A stretch of 64,000 nt of DNA, taken from contig DASTUF010000033.1 of assembly GCA_035759745.1 (NCBI GenBank), forward strand, positions 1 to 64,000, in the 5' to 3' direction. Of the stretch, positions 55,080 through 62,780 are shown piece after piece. A program made the position numbers and the translations under genes. The notes below the pieces were generated by a model. The model was given only the letters and a program-made list of their open reading frames with translations, was not told the origin of the DNA and did no database searches. Source of the stretch: CAMLHP01 sp035759745. GTDB lineage: Bacteria; Gemmatimonadota; Gemmatimonadetes; Gemmatimonadales; GWC2-71-9. Numbering within the stretch: the stretch's first letter is position 1; every line of letters begins with the position of its first letter.

Positions 55080-57249
55080 GCGCGGCGATCTCCGTGCTCG
55101 AACGAAAAACCCGCGACGCTGATGGCGTGGCCACCGGATACTGGACCCGGTTGTGGAACTGGCCGGAGAGCACCCGGGCGAATTCCTCGCGCACCCGGTC
55201 GAGGTCACGCAGCGTGAGCGGCGCGTCGTCCAGCTGGCCCGACGCCACCCGCTGGCCGATCATTTCGTTGATGGCGTTGCGGACCGCTTCGGGGGTGGGC
55301 TTCTGGAGCGTGCGCACCACGGCCTCCACCGAATCCGCCAGCATCACCACCGCTGTTTCCCGGGAGCGGGGCGACGGCCCGGGATAGCGGAACGCGGAGG
55401 TATCGATGTCGGCGCTGCCACGCGCCTCACTGGCGCGGTGGAGGAAATAGCGGATCTCCCCGGTGCCGTGGTGCTCCGGGATGAAAGCCGCTACCGATTC
55501 CGGGAGTCGGGCAGCTTCCGCCAGCGCGAGCCCGTCACCGACGTGCGCCCGGATGATCGCCGCGGAGTCATCCGGCGAAAGCTGATCGTGCGGGTTCCCG
55601 CCGCGGCCCTGGTTCTCCACGAAGTACTGCGGCCGCGAGAGCTTGCCGACGTCGTGGTAGTAGCACCCGACGCGCGCCAGCAGGCCATTCGCGCCGATGG
55701 CGGTGCAGGCCGACTCGCACAGGTTGGCCATCATCAGGCTGTGGGCCCACGTGCCGGGCGCCTCGACCGCGAGGCGGCGCAACAGGGGGCGAGACGGATC
55801 GGCCAACTCGAGCAGTGTCAGGTCGGTGGTCCGCCGTGTGGCGATCTCGGCCAGTGGCAGCAGCAGCATCGCCACCGACACGCTCGCCACCGCGCTGAGA
55901 TAGCCGATCAGGAAGCTTCCGATGGTCTCATCGAGGGTCCAGCCACGAAGCAATCCGCTCGCGGCGCTCCCGAGGGCGAAGGCGAGCACCAGCAAGCTGA
56001 TCGTCACATACAGCCTGGATCGCCGCCGAATGGCACGCACGCCCAGCGCCGCCACGACACCGGTGAGCGCGCTGATGAAGAGCGCCGGCGTGGGACTCAG
56101 CGCCCACTGCTCACCCAGCACGATGGCGAGCACCAGCGCCGCCACCACCGCGATCCGGCCGCTGTAGAGCATCGCGATGATCAGCGCCGCAAGCGGCACC
56201 GGGAGCAGCTCTACCCGCTCCGGGAAGGCCCGCATCATCCCGCTGGCAATGAGGGTGGTGAGCGCGAAGAGTCCCGCCAGGAACAGCATTTCGCGCAGCG
56301 AGTGCCAGGTCTCCCGGCGGTACAGCCGAAGCAGCAGCCAGAACGGGAGCAGCATCAGCCCATTGACCAGCAGCCCCCCGGCGAAGGTGCGGCCCAGCAG
56401 TTCTCGCGGTTCCCGGTCCCGCAGTTCGCTGCGGAGCGCGGTCAGCTTGTCGCGAATCTCGTCGGTGACCGGCTCGCCCTCGGCCACGATGCGCTCACCG
56501 GCCCGCACCCGGAAGCGCAGCGAGTCCACCCCCAGCCGCAGCTGCCCCCTGCGGCTGGCCGTGAGGGGCTCATCGAAGATGACGGTGGGCTGGAAGAAGC
56601 TGGCGGCAACCCGCCGGAAGACCCGCTGGCCCAGCGCGTCCTCCTCCGGCACGGCCGCGCGGTCGGACCGCTCGACGTAATCGGAGAATGTGATCAGGGC
56701 ATTACGGGGAACCTGCCGCTCGCGGTCGTCGCGAATCAGGTTGACCTCGTCGGCCCGTTCGGTGCGGACCTGGCCGGCGTCGGCCACGCCGGCCGAGAGC
56801 ATTCCGTTCACGAAACGCAACAACGAATCGGCCATCGCCCGGCGGCGAGGAGACCGTGCGAGCCACTCCGCCTCGTCCCGCGACAGCCGCACCGAACGGG
56901 TTTCGCCTGCCAGCACGATCACCGACGCTGCCGATGGCGAGAGCGTGGCGGCCTCGACTACCGCCAGGAACTCGCGCAACGCGGCCACCGAGGAGTCCCG
57001 GGTGGCGGAGTCGAAGCGATAGACCGGCCGGACCTGCTGCGCCCGCTCCAGCCCCTCGCGGGTGATCTCCTCGTCGGACTTCCGGACCACATACGCGAAC
57101 GGCGCCACCACGGTGCGATCGGCTGGCGCGCCCAGCGCCCATCCCGGCACATAGACCAGGGTCGGCGGCGGGAACGCAAGCTGTACCACCAGCGCCACCA
57201 GCAGGAGCAGCGCCCAGCGCAGTCCATGGAAGCGCAACCAGGTGATCAT
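55072..57249 (-). CDS. 7TMR-HDED/HD-domain phosphohydrolase PgpH (c-di-AMP phosphodiesterase type)
   Basis: 725 residues. N-terminal membrane anchor (about 8-30), a large extracytoplasmic 7TMR-HDED domain (about 50-285), about seven helices (290-480) and a cytosolic HD domain (about 490-690) with WAHSLMMANL, YYHDVGKLSRPQYFVENQ and IPEHHGTGEIRYF. This order is that of PgpH/YqfF, which hydrolyses cyclic di-AMP. Single-base TGATG overlap with phoH. Whether this organism makes c-di-AMP cannot be seen here, as no DisA/CdaA gene is in the window. Confidence 0.93.
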   Translation of the reverse strand: MITWLRFHGLRWALLLLVALVVQLAFPPPTLVYVPGWALGAPADRTVVAPFAYVVRKSDEEITREGLERAQQVRPVYRFDSATRDSSVAALREFLAVVEAATLSPSAASVIVLAGETRSVRLSRDEAEWLARSPRRRAMADSLLRFVNGMLSAGVADAGQVRTERADEVNLIRDDRERQVPRNALITFSDYVERSDRAAVPEEDALGQRVFRRVAASFFQPTVIFDEPLTASRRGQLRLGVDSLRFRVRAGERIVAEGEPVTDEIRDKLTALRSELRDREPRELLGRTFAGGLLVNGLMLLPFWLLLRLYRRETWHSLREMLFLAGLFALTTLIASGMMRAFPERVELLPVPLAALIIAMLYSGRIAVVAALVLAIVLGEQWALSPTPALFISALTGVVAALGVRAIRRRSRLYVTISLLVLAFALGSAASGLLRGWTLDETIGSFLIGYLSAVASVSVAMLLLPLAEIATRRTTDLTLLELADPSRPLLRRLAVEAPGTWAHSLMMANLCESACTAIGANGLLARVGCYYHDVGKLSRPQYFVENQGRGGNPHDQLSPDDSAAIIRAHVGDGLALAEAARLPESVAAFIPEHHGTGEIRYFLHRASEARGSADIDTSAFRYPGPSPRSRETAVVMLADSVEAVVRTLQKPTPEAVRNAINEMIGQRVASGQLDDAPLTLRDLDRVREEFARVLSGQFHNRVQYPVATPSASRVFRSSTEIAARG

Positions 57250-58199
57250 CAGCCTCCCTGGTCCTCCGCATAGGCCCGGATGATCTCGCGCACCAGCCGG
57301 TGCCGCACCACATCGCCCTCCTGGAGGTAACAGAAGGCGATGCCATCGATGCCCTGGAGCACCCGCTCCACCTGCACCAGCCCCGAATCTTCCCGCTTGG
57401 GCAGGTCGATCTGGGTCTTGTCGCCGGTAACCACCGTGCGGCTGTTCACCCCGAGGCGCGTCAGGAACATCTTCATCTGCGCGCCGGTGGCGTTCTGCGC
57501 CTCGTCCAGGATGATGAAGGCATCGGCCAGCGTCCGTCCCCGCATGTACGCGAGCGGGGCGATCTCGATGGTGCGGGTCTCGAGCGCGCGCTGCACCCGG
57601 TCATGGGGCATCATGTCTTCCAGCGCGTCATAGAGCGGCCGCAGGTATGGATCCACTTTGGCCTGCAGGTCGCCCGGGAGGAAGCCCAGTGATTCGCCGG
57701 CTTCGACCGCGGGACGCGCCAGGATGATCCGCTTCACCCGCTTCCGTGCCAGCGCCTCCACCGCCTTGGCCACCGCGAGATAGGTCTTGCCGGTGCCGGC
57801 CGGCCCGATGCTCACCACGATGTCGTGGGCCGCGATCGCCGCGAGGTAGTCGCGCTGGCCCTGGGTTTTGGCCACGATGGCCCGCTTCAGCCCGGGCAGT
57901 ACAATGCGGCCGTCGCCCGACGCCGCCGGAGCCTCGGCCGGACCGTCCTCCACCAGCCGTGCGACGTCATCTACCGTCACGGTCTCGCCCATCCGCGCGA
58001 GGTCGATCATGCCCTGCACCACCGGCGTGGCCCGCTCCAGTTGCTCGCTGGTACCGCTCATTGCGATGGAGTCACCCCTGAACGCCAGCCGCAACCCCAG
58101 CTGGCGCTGCAGTTCGATCAGGTTCGCGTCGTTGACGCCGGTCAGCAGCAGCGGATCGGCGCCCTCGGTGGAGAGCCGGTGGGTGTGATCGTCGCTCAT
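57249..58199 (-). CDS. PhoH-like ATPase
   Basis: 316 residues. The N-terminal KH-like region (about 20-110) precedes the ATPase with Walker A GPAGTGKTYLAVA (about 137), VEAGESLGFLPGD and Walker B FIILDEAQNAT. It is the ybeZ type found upstream of pgpH and ybeY, linked to RNA metabolism. The ATG overlaps the aspS stop as ATGA. Confidence 0.94.
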   Translation of the reverse strand: MSDDHTHRLSTEGADPLLLTGVNDANLIELQRQLGLRLAFRGDSIAMSGTSEQLERATPVVQGMIDLARMGETVTVDDVARLVEDGPAEAPAASGDGRIVLPGLKRAIVAKTQGQRDYLAAIAAHDIVVSIGPAGTGKTYLAVAKAVEALARKRVKRIILARPAVEAGESLGFLPGDLQAKVDPYLRPLYDALEDMMPHDRVQRALETRTIEIAPLAYMRGRTLADAFIILDEAQNATGAQMKMFLTRLGVNSRTVVTGDKTQIDLPKREDSGLVQVERVLQGIDGIAFCYLQEGDVVRHRLVREIIRAYAEDQGG

Positions 58200-59980
58200 G
58201 CCGGCTGCCCCCGTTCAGCCCGGGCCAGGCGGATTCCCAGCGCCTCCAACTCGGCGTGTCCGACCGGAGTGGGCGCGCCCTCGAACAGCGCGCGCGCCGC
58301 CGTGGTCTTGGGAAACGCGATCACGTCGCGCAGCGATGCCGCACCGGCCAGGAGCATCGCGATCCGGTCAAAGCCGAGCGCAAACCCGCCGTGCGGCGGC
58401 GCGCCCGCGGCGAGCCCGTCCAGGAGAAACCCGAAGCGACGTTGCGCGTCGTCCTGCTCGAGGCCAAGCAGCCGGAAGATCGTGGCCTGGACCGCGACGT
58501 CGGTGATCCGGATCGAACCGCTTCCCAGTTCATTGCCGTTGTACACCGCGTCATAGTGCTGTGCCCGGCAACGCTCCGGTGCGGTCTCGAGGAACGACAC
58601 GTCGTCCGGATGCGGCGCCGTGAATGGATGGTGCGCCGGTACCTGGCGGCCACTCTCGGGATCCAGTTCGAACAGCGGGAAGTCCACCACCCAGCAGAAC
58701 GCGTGCGCCCGCTCCAGCGTGAAGCCGGGGCGTCGCGAAAGCGCCAGCCGCACGCCGCTCAGCGCGGGCGAAGTCACATGGTCGGGGCCAGTCGCCGCGA
58801 GCACGGTGCAGCCGACAGCGCCACCGGTGCCATCCAGCATCGCGGCGCCTACCGCCTTGACGCCCTGCCCCTCCCAGCCAGCGTCGGTGCGGCGAGCCCA
58901 GATCAGTCCGCCCGCGCCGGCCGCCTTGGCGACCGTACCCAGTGCGTCGAGTTCCTTGCGCGAAAGCGCACCTTCCGGCACCACGATGCCCCGCAGCCTG
59001 CCGCCGCCGCTGATGGCGTCGCGCACGAACGGCGCAGCAGCATCGTCAGCCAGCGACGTCCAGTCGTTGAGCTCGAGGCCAAATCGCAGGTCGGGCTTGT
59101 CCACCCCGAAGCGCTCCATGGCCTCGCGCCAGGCAAGACGCACGAAAGGCACGGAAATGGTGTGTCCCGCCAGCTGCCACAATTCCACCAGCACCTGCTC
59201 GATCACGTCCTGCACGTCTTCCGCCGAGACAAACGAGGCCTCGAGGTCGATCTGGGTGAACTCCGGCTGACGGTCGGCCCGGAGGTCCTCGTCGCGAAAG
59301 CAGCGGGCGATCTGGAAATAGCGATCGTAGCCGGCCACCATCAGCAGCTGCTTGTAGATCTGGGGTGACTGCGGGAGCGCATAGAACTCGCCCGGATGCA
59401 CCCGGCTGGGCACGAGGTAGTCGCGCGCGCCTTCGGGTGTGGGACGGGTCAGGATGGGCGTCTCGATCTCGAGGAAGCCCAGCCCGGTGAGTGTCTGACG
59501 CGACTGCTGCAGGAGGCGGTGACGCAGCACCAGGTTCTTTTGCAGCTCGGGACGGCGCAGGTCGAGCACCCGATGCCGGAGGCGCAATTCCTCCGCGGGG
59601 AGTTCCTCGCCCTCGTTGTGTGCGACCGGAATGGCGGGCGTGTTTGCCTGGCCCACGACCCGCAGGGAGGTAACCTGCACCTCGACGTCGCGAGAGCCCA
59701 TCGACTGGTCGGTGGCGGGCTCGGGTCGCTCGGCCACGAGGCCTTCCACCAGCACCACGCACTCGGTGCCCAGCCTTGCCGCCAGGCGCATCACCTCGGG
59801 CGACGACCACCGCGGATCGAAGGAGAGCTGCACCAGCCCGGCGAGGTCGCGCAGATCCGCGAAGACCAGCCCGCCGAGATCGCGCACGCGGTGGACCCAG
59901 CCGCCCAGGCGCACCGTGCTTCCGAGATCCAGGCGTGTCAGCGCGCCGGCGCGGCCGGACCGCAGGGCGGTGGCGCTCAC
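58196..59980 (-). CDS. aspS: Aspartyl-tRNA synthetase, bacterial type
   Basis: Charges tRNA-Asp. 594 residues from a GTG. N-terminal OB-fold anticodon-binding domain (about 18-110, VRLGGWVHRVRDLGGLVFADLRD), class II motifs (motif 2 CFRDEDLRADRQPEFTQIDLE; motif 3 GFALGFDRIAMLLAG) and the GAD insertion (about 290-430), which defines the bacterial type. Whether it also charges tRNA-Asn cannot be decided from the sequence. It leads the aspS-phoH-pgpH-ybeY run. Confidence 0.96.
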   Translation of the reverse strand: MSATALRSGRAGALTRLDLGSTVRLGGWVHRVRDLGGLVFADLRDLAGLVQLSFDPRWSSPEVMRLAARLGTECVVLVEGLVAERPEPATDQSMGSRDVEVQVTSLRVVGQANTPAIPVAHNEGEELPAEELRLRHRVLDLRRPELQKNLVLRHRLLQQSRQTLTGLGFLEIETPILTRPTPEGARDYLVPSRVHPGEFYALPQSPQIYKQLLMVAGYDRYFQIARCFRDEDLRADRQPEFTQIDLEASFVSAEDVQDVIEQVLVELWQLAGHTISVPFVRLAWREAMERFGVDKPDLRFGLELNDWTSLADDAAAPFVRDAISGGGRLRGIVVPEGALSRKELDALGTVAKAAGAGGLIWARRTDAGWEGQGVKAVGAAMLDGTGGAVGCTVLAATGPDHVTSPALSGVRLALSRRPGFTLERAHAFCWVVDFPLFELDPESGRQVPAHHPFTAPHPDDVSFLETAPERCRAQHYDAVYNGNELGSGSIRITDVAVQATIFRLLGLEQDDAQRRFGFLLDGLAAGAPPHGGFALGFDRIAMLLAGAASLRDVIAFPKTTAARALFEGAPTPVGHAELEALGIRLARAERGQPA

Positions 59981-60031
59981 CGGGTACCGTGCATTGTGGG
60001 TGTGGATTTCATGGATGCCAGCAGTGTGGGA

Positions 60032-60487
60032 TCAGCTCGCCTCGGCCTGGGCCAGCGCGCGCATGAACTCCTCGCCGCTCGTGGCCTGCAGCAGCTGGTT
60101 GCGCAGCGTGTCGCTCCGGGCCAACCGGGCAATCCGGCTCAGCGCCTTGCAATGCTCTCCGGCACTTCGTTCAGGACCAACCAGGAGGAACAGGACCCTG
60201 ACCGGCGCACCGTCCAGCGCCTCGAACGCAACCGGCTCGGCGGTCACTCCGGCCACCATGGCAAGGTCGGGCACGGAGGGCGTCCGACCGTGGGGAATAG
60301 CCACCCCGAAGCCGATGCCGGTGCTGAGGACCTCCTCCCGCTCCTCCACCGCCTTGAGGATGTCTGCCGCGTCACCGCCGACCGACCCTGCCATCAGGGT
60401 GGCAAGCTCGCGCAGGAGCCCCGCCTTGTCCTTCGATTGCAGCGGCACCCGCACTCGCTCGGGGGCCAGCAGTTCGCTCAGTTGCAC
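60032..60487 (-). CDS. PTS EIIA-type protein (PtsN/nitrogen-type)
   Basis: 151 residues, one PTS EIIA type-2 domain. The phosphorylatable histidine is His66 in GFGVAIPHGRTP; LLVGPERSAGEH and LKAVEEREEVLSTGIGFG also fit. Such proteins usually regulate metabolism or K+ uptake rather than transporting sugars. GTG start with TGGAGC about 10 bases upstream. No HPr or EI is nearby. Confidence 0.9.
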   Translation of the reverse strand: MQLSELLAPERVRVPLQSKDKAGLLRELATLMAGSVGGDAADILKAVEEREEVLSTGIGFGVAIPHGRTPSVPDLAMVAGVTAEPVAFEALDGAPVRVLFLLVGPERSAGEHCKALSRIARLARSDTLRNQLLQATSGEEFMRALAQAEAS

Positions 60488-60592
60488 GGATGCTCCACTC
60501 GCGCCGTTAGGGGGAACCTAACCGCCGCCCGATAGCCCGACAAGCGATTCTGGGGTGGGAGGTTAGGGGCCTCGCTCGTCGCGGATGAAGCC

Positions 60593-60699
60593 GCTGCTCG
60601 GCGAGCCTCGCCTCACGGCGAGGCGCTGCCAGCGCTGGCCGCAGCGCCCAGGCCCGGCGTCGCCGAAGGCGACGCTCGCCGAGCAGCGAGTTTACTCGC
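60593..60699. repeat. Cloverleaf-like multi-hairpin palindromic element
   Basis: A perfect 14-bp outer stem (GCTGCTCGGCGAGC at 60593-60606 with its complement at 60674-60687) encloses three hairpins: 7 bp at 60606-60623, 7 bp at 60623-60647 with the palindrome CCAGCGCTGG in its loop, and 8 bp with a GAA loop at 60657-60675. A short GCGAG-TTTA-CTCGC hairpin follows (60686-60699). Together this is a four-way junction about 95 bases long in either strand, lying between ptsN-like and rlmN. No tRNA motifs; not coding. Confidence 0.75.
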
Positions 60700-60731
60700 G
60701 AGGAGAGCCTGCGACCGTCTACCTTTCACCC

Positions 60732-61796
60732 ATGTCCATGCCTTCTGCACCATCCCCGCTCCTCGACCTCACGCCCGCGGCAGCCCGCGACCGGCTCGAG
60801 GCGTGGGTCGGCGAACGCCACCTGCCCCGGTACCGGGTGGATCAGTTGGCGCGGCGGCTGTGGCAGGCGCCGGTCGCCGCCTGGGCCGACGCCACTGAGC
60901 TGCCGGTCGGGCTCAGGGCCGAGCTCGACCGGGAGCTGCCACTCACGCGGCTCGCCATCGATGTGGTCGAGCAGTCCGCCGACGGTACCCGCAAGTACCT
61001 CTGGCGCCTGCCCGACGGCGAAGCAATCGAGTCGGTGCTGATTCCGTCCGGCAGCCGGCGCACGCTCTGCATCTCGTCGCAGGCGGGCTGCGCGCTCAAG
61101 TGCGCATTCTGTGCCACCGGCACCATGGGATTCCGGCGCAACCTTTCGCCGTTCGAGATCGCCGGCCAGGTGCGGGAGATCGTCCTCGCGACCCCCGACG
61201 ACAAGCCCACCAACGTGGTGTACATGGGCATGGGCGAGCCGCTGCTCAATTGGCACGCGGTAGACGTGTCACTGAGCGTACTGAACGATCCGCTCGGCTT
61301 CGGCATCGGGGCCCGCCACATCACCGTGTCCACGGTCGGCATCCTGCCGGGCATGGAAGCCTTTGCACGGCGGCCGGAACAGTTCCGCCTGGCGATTTCG
61401 CTCCATGCGCCGAACGCGCTGCAACGCGCCGGTATCATGCCGATCCAGAAGAAGTATCCGCTGGCGGAGGTGCTCGCAGCCGCGGAGGCATTCCGGCGGC
61501 GGGTGACCTTCGAGTACGTGATGATCGCGGGTGTCAACGATGCCGACGCCGATGCCGACCTGCTGATCAGCCACGCGCGGCGCCTCGGCGCCTTCGTCAA
61601 CATCCTGCCGCTGCATCCCGGCGGCGCGCCGGGGCTGGTGCCTGCATCAGCGTCGCGCATCCGTGCCTTTGCGGCCCGTCTCCGCTCCGCCGGCGTGGAA
61701 GCGGCGGTGCGCCGAAGCCGCGGCCTGGACATCAACGCCGCGTGCGGTCAGCTGAAAGTGGAGATGGAGCGGAAGCGCCGGGCGATTACGACGTGA
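60732..61796 (+). CDS. rlmN: 23S rRNA (adenine2503-C2)-methyltransferase / tRNA methyltransferase RlmN
   Basis: Radical-SAM enzyme. 354 residues from the ATG at 60732; the earlier in-frame start would translate the palindromic element. The cluster motif is CALKCAFCATG, followed by YMGMGEPLLNW, and the methyl-carrying cysteine in NAACGQL near the C-terminus. The GFRRNLSPFEIAGQV segment is typical. The 3' end overlaps the convergent 2-hydroxyacid dehydrogenase by 11 bases. Confidence 0.95.
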   Translation: MSMPSAPSPLLDLTPAAARDRLEAWVGERHLPRYRVDQLARRLWQAPVAAWADATELPVGLRAELDRELPLTRLAIDVVEQSADGTRKYLWRLPDGEAIESVLIPSGSRRTLCISSQAGCALKCAFCATGTMGFRRNLSPFEIAGQVREIVLATPDDKPTNVVYMGMGEPLLNWHAVDVSLSVLNDPLGFGIGARHITVSTVGILPGMEAFARRPEQFRLAISLHAPNALQRAGIMPIQKKYPLAEVLAAAEAFRRRVTFEYVMIAGVNDADADADLLISHARRLGAFVNILPLHPGGAPGLVPASASRIRAFAARLRSAGVEAAVRRSRGLDINAACGQLKVEMERKRRAITT

Positions 61797-62754
61797 CCCG
61801 GTCGGGGGGCGCCTTCCCCGCGAAGAACGCTTCCAGGTTGCAGAGCACCGTGTTGCCCATGGCGATCCGGGCTGTTTCCGTGGCGCTGCCCAGATGCGGC
61901 AGCAACACGGCCTGTTCGAGCTGCAGCAGCCCGGGGTGCACCGTCGGCTCCCGCTCGTAGACATCGAGACCGGCGGCCATCAAGCGGCCCCTCTCGAGCG
62001 CATCCACCAGGGCGGCTTCGTCCACCACCGGTCCCCGCGCAGTATTGATCAGGATCGCATTCGGCCGCAGCAGCGCCAGCCGCCGGGCATCGATGAGATG
62101 ATGCGTCTCCGGCGTGGCCGGGGTGTGGAGCGAGACCACATCAGCTCGCTGGAGCAGGTCGTCCAGCGACTCCACGCGCTCGACGGGAACACCGCCCATC
62201 AGCCCATCGGCGAGCGCGCTGCGGGACCAATACATGATCTTCATGCCGCATCCCCGGGCGGCGCGCACCGCCGTGGCCCGGCCAATCCGGCCCATGCCCA
62301 CGATGCCGAGCGTCGCGCCGTCGAGGGAACGCCCCACCAGCTGGGTCGGCGCCCAGCCGGTCCATTTCCCCGAACGGACCAGCCGTTCGCCTTCGCCGGC
62401 GCGCCGAGCCGTCATCAGCATGAGCGTGAAGGCCAGCTCGGCGGTGGCATCGGTGAGCGCGCCCGGCGTGTTGATGACCACGATGCCGGCCTTCGCCGCC
62501 GCAGCGAGGTCGATGTGATCGAGTCCCACGCCATAGTTGGCGATGATCCGTGCGCGGCAGTCCTGCAGCATGGCGGCATCGATACGGTCAGTCACGGTGA
62601 CGACCACCGCATCCGAGCCGGTGAGTGCGGCCCGCAGGGCTTTCGGCGAGAACGGGGCGTCGTCCGGATTGAGCACGGCGCGATAGCGCTGCCCCAGTTG
62701 CGCCTCGATGGGTGCCGGCAGGCGGCGAGTGACCGTGACCTGATGCTGCGACAT
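61786..62754 (-). CDS. D-2-hydroxyacid dehydrogenase (glyoxylate/hydroxypyruvate reductase-like)
   Basis: 322 residues from the ATG at 62754, preceded by a strong GAGGAGG at 5 bases. NAD(P) motif GIVGMGRIGRAT, catalytic Arg in INTARGPVVDE, and the Glu and His of LLPHLGSAT. Residues NYGVGLDHIDL near 75 fit glyoxylate reductases. It is divergent from a glycerate 2-kinase, so hydroxypyruvate to D-glycerate is the likely reaction. Confidence 0.92.
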   Translation of the reverse strand: MSQHQVTVTRRLPAPIEAQLGQRYRAVLNPDDAPFSPKALRAALTGSDAVVVTVTDRIDAAMLQDCRARIIANYGVGLDHIDLAAAAKAGIVVINTPGALTDATAELAFTLMLMTARRAGEGERLVRSGKWTGWAPTQLVGRSLDGATLGIVGMGRIGRATAVRAARGCGMKIMYWSRSALADGLMGGVPVERVESLDDLLQRADVVSLHTPATPETHHLIDARRLALLRPNAILINTARGPVVDEAALVDALERGRLMAAGLDVYEREPTVHPGLLQLEQAVLLPHLGSATETARIAMGNTVLCNLEAFFAGKAPPDRVTS

Positions 62755-62780
62755 CACACCCTCCTCGGGAAACCATTACC

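Noticed and set aside
55153..57273. Plus-strand open frame of 706 codons opposite pgpH
   Set aside because: An antisense shadow of the HD-domain protein, with His/Arg/Gln-rich composition and no recognisable domain.
60593..60687. Cloverleaf element as a tRNA gene
   Set aside because: The outer stem is 14 bp, there is no T-loop sequence, no conserved D-loop and no sensible 7-base anticodon loop.
60585..60731. Upstream extension of RlmN through the palindromic element
   Set aside because: The added residues are low in similarity and the DNA is a multi-hairpin structure; the ATG at 60732 gives the normal RlmN start.
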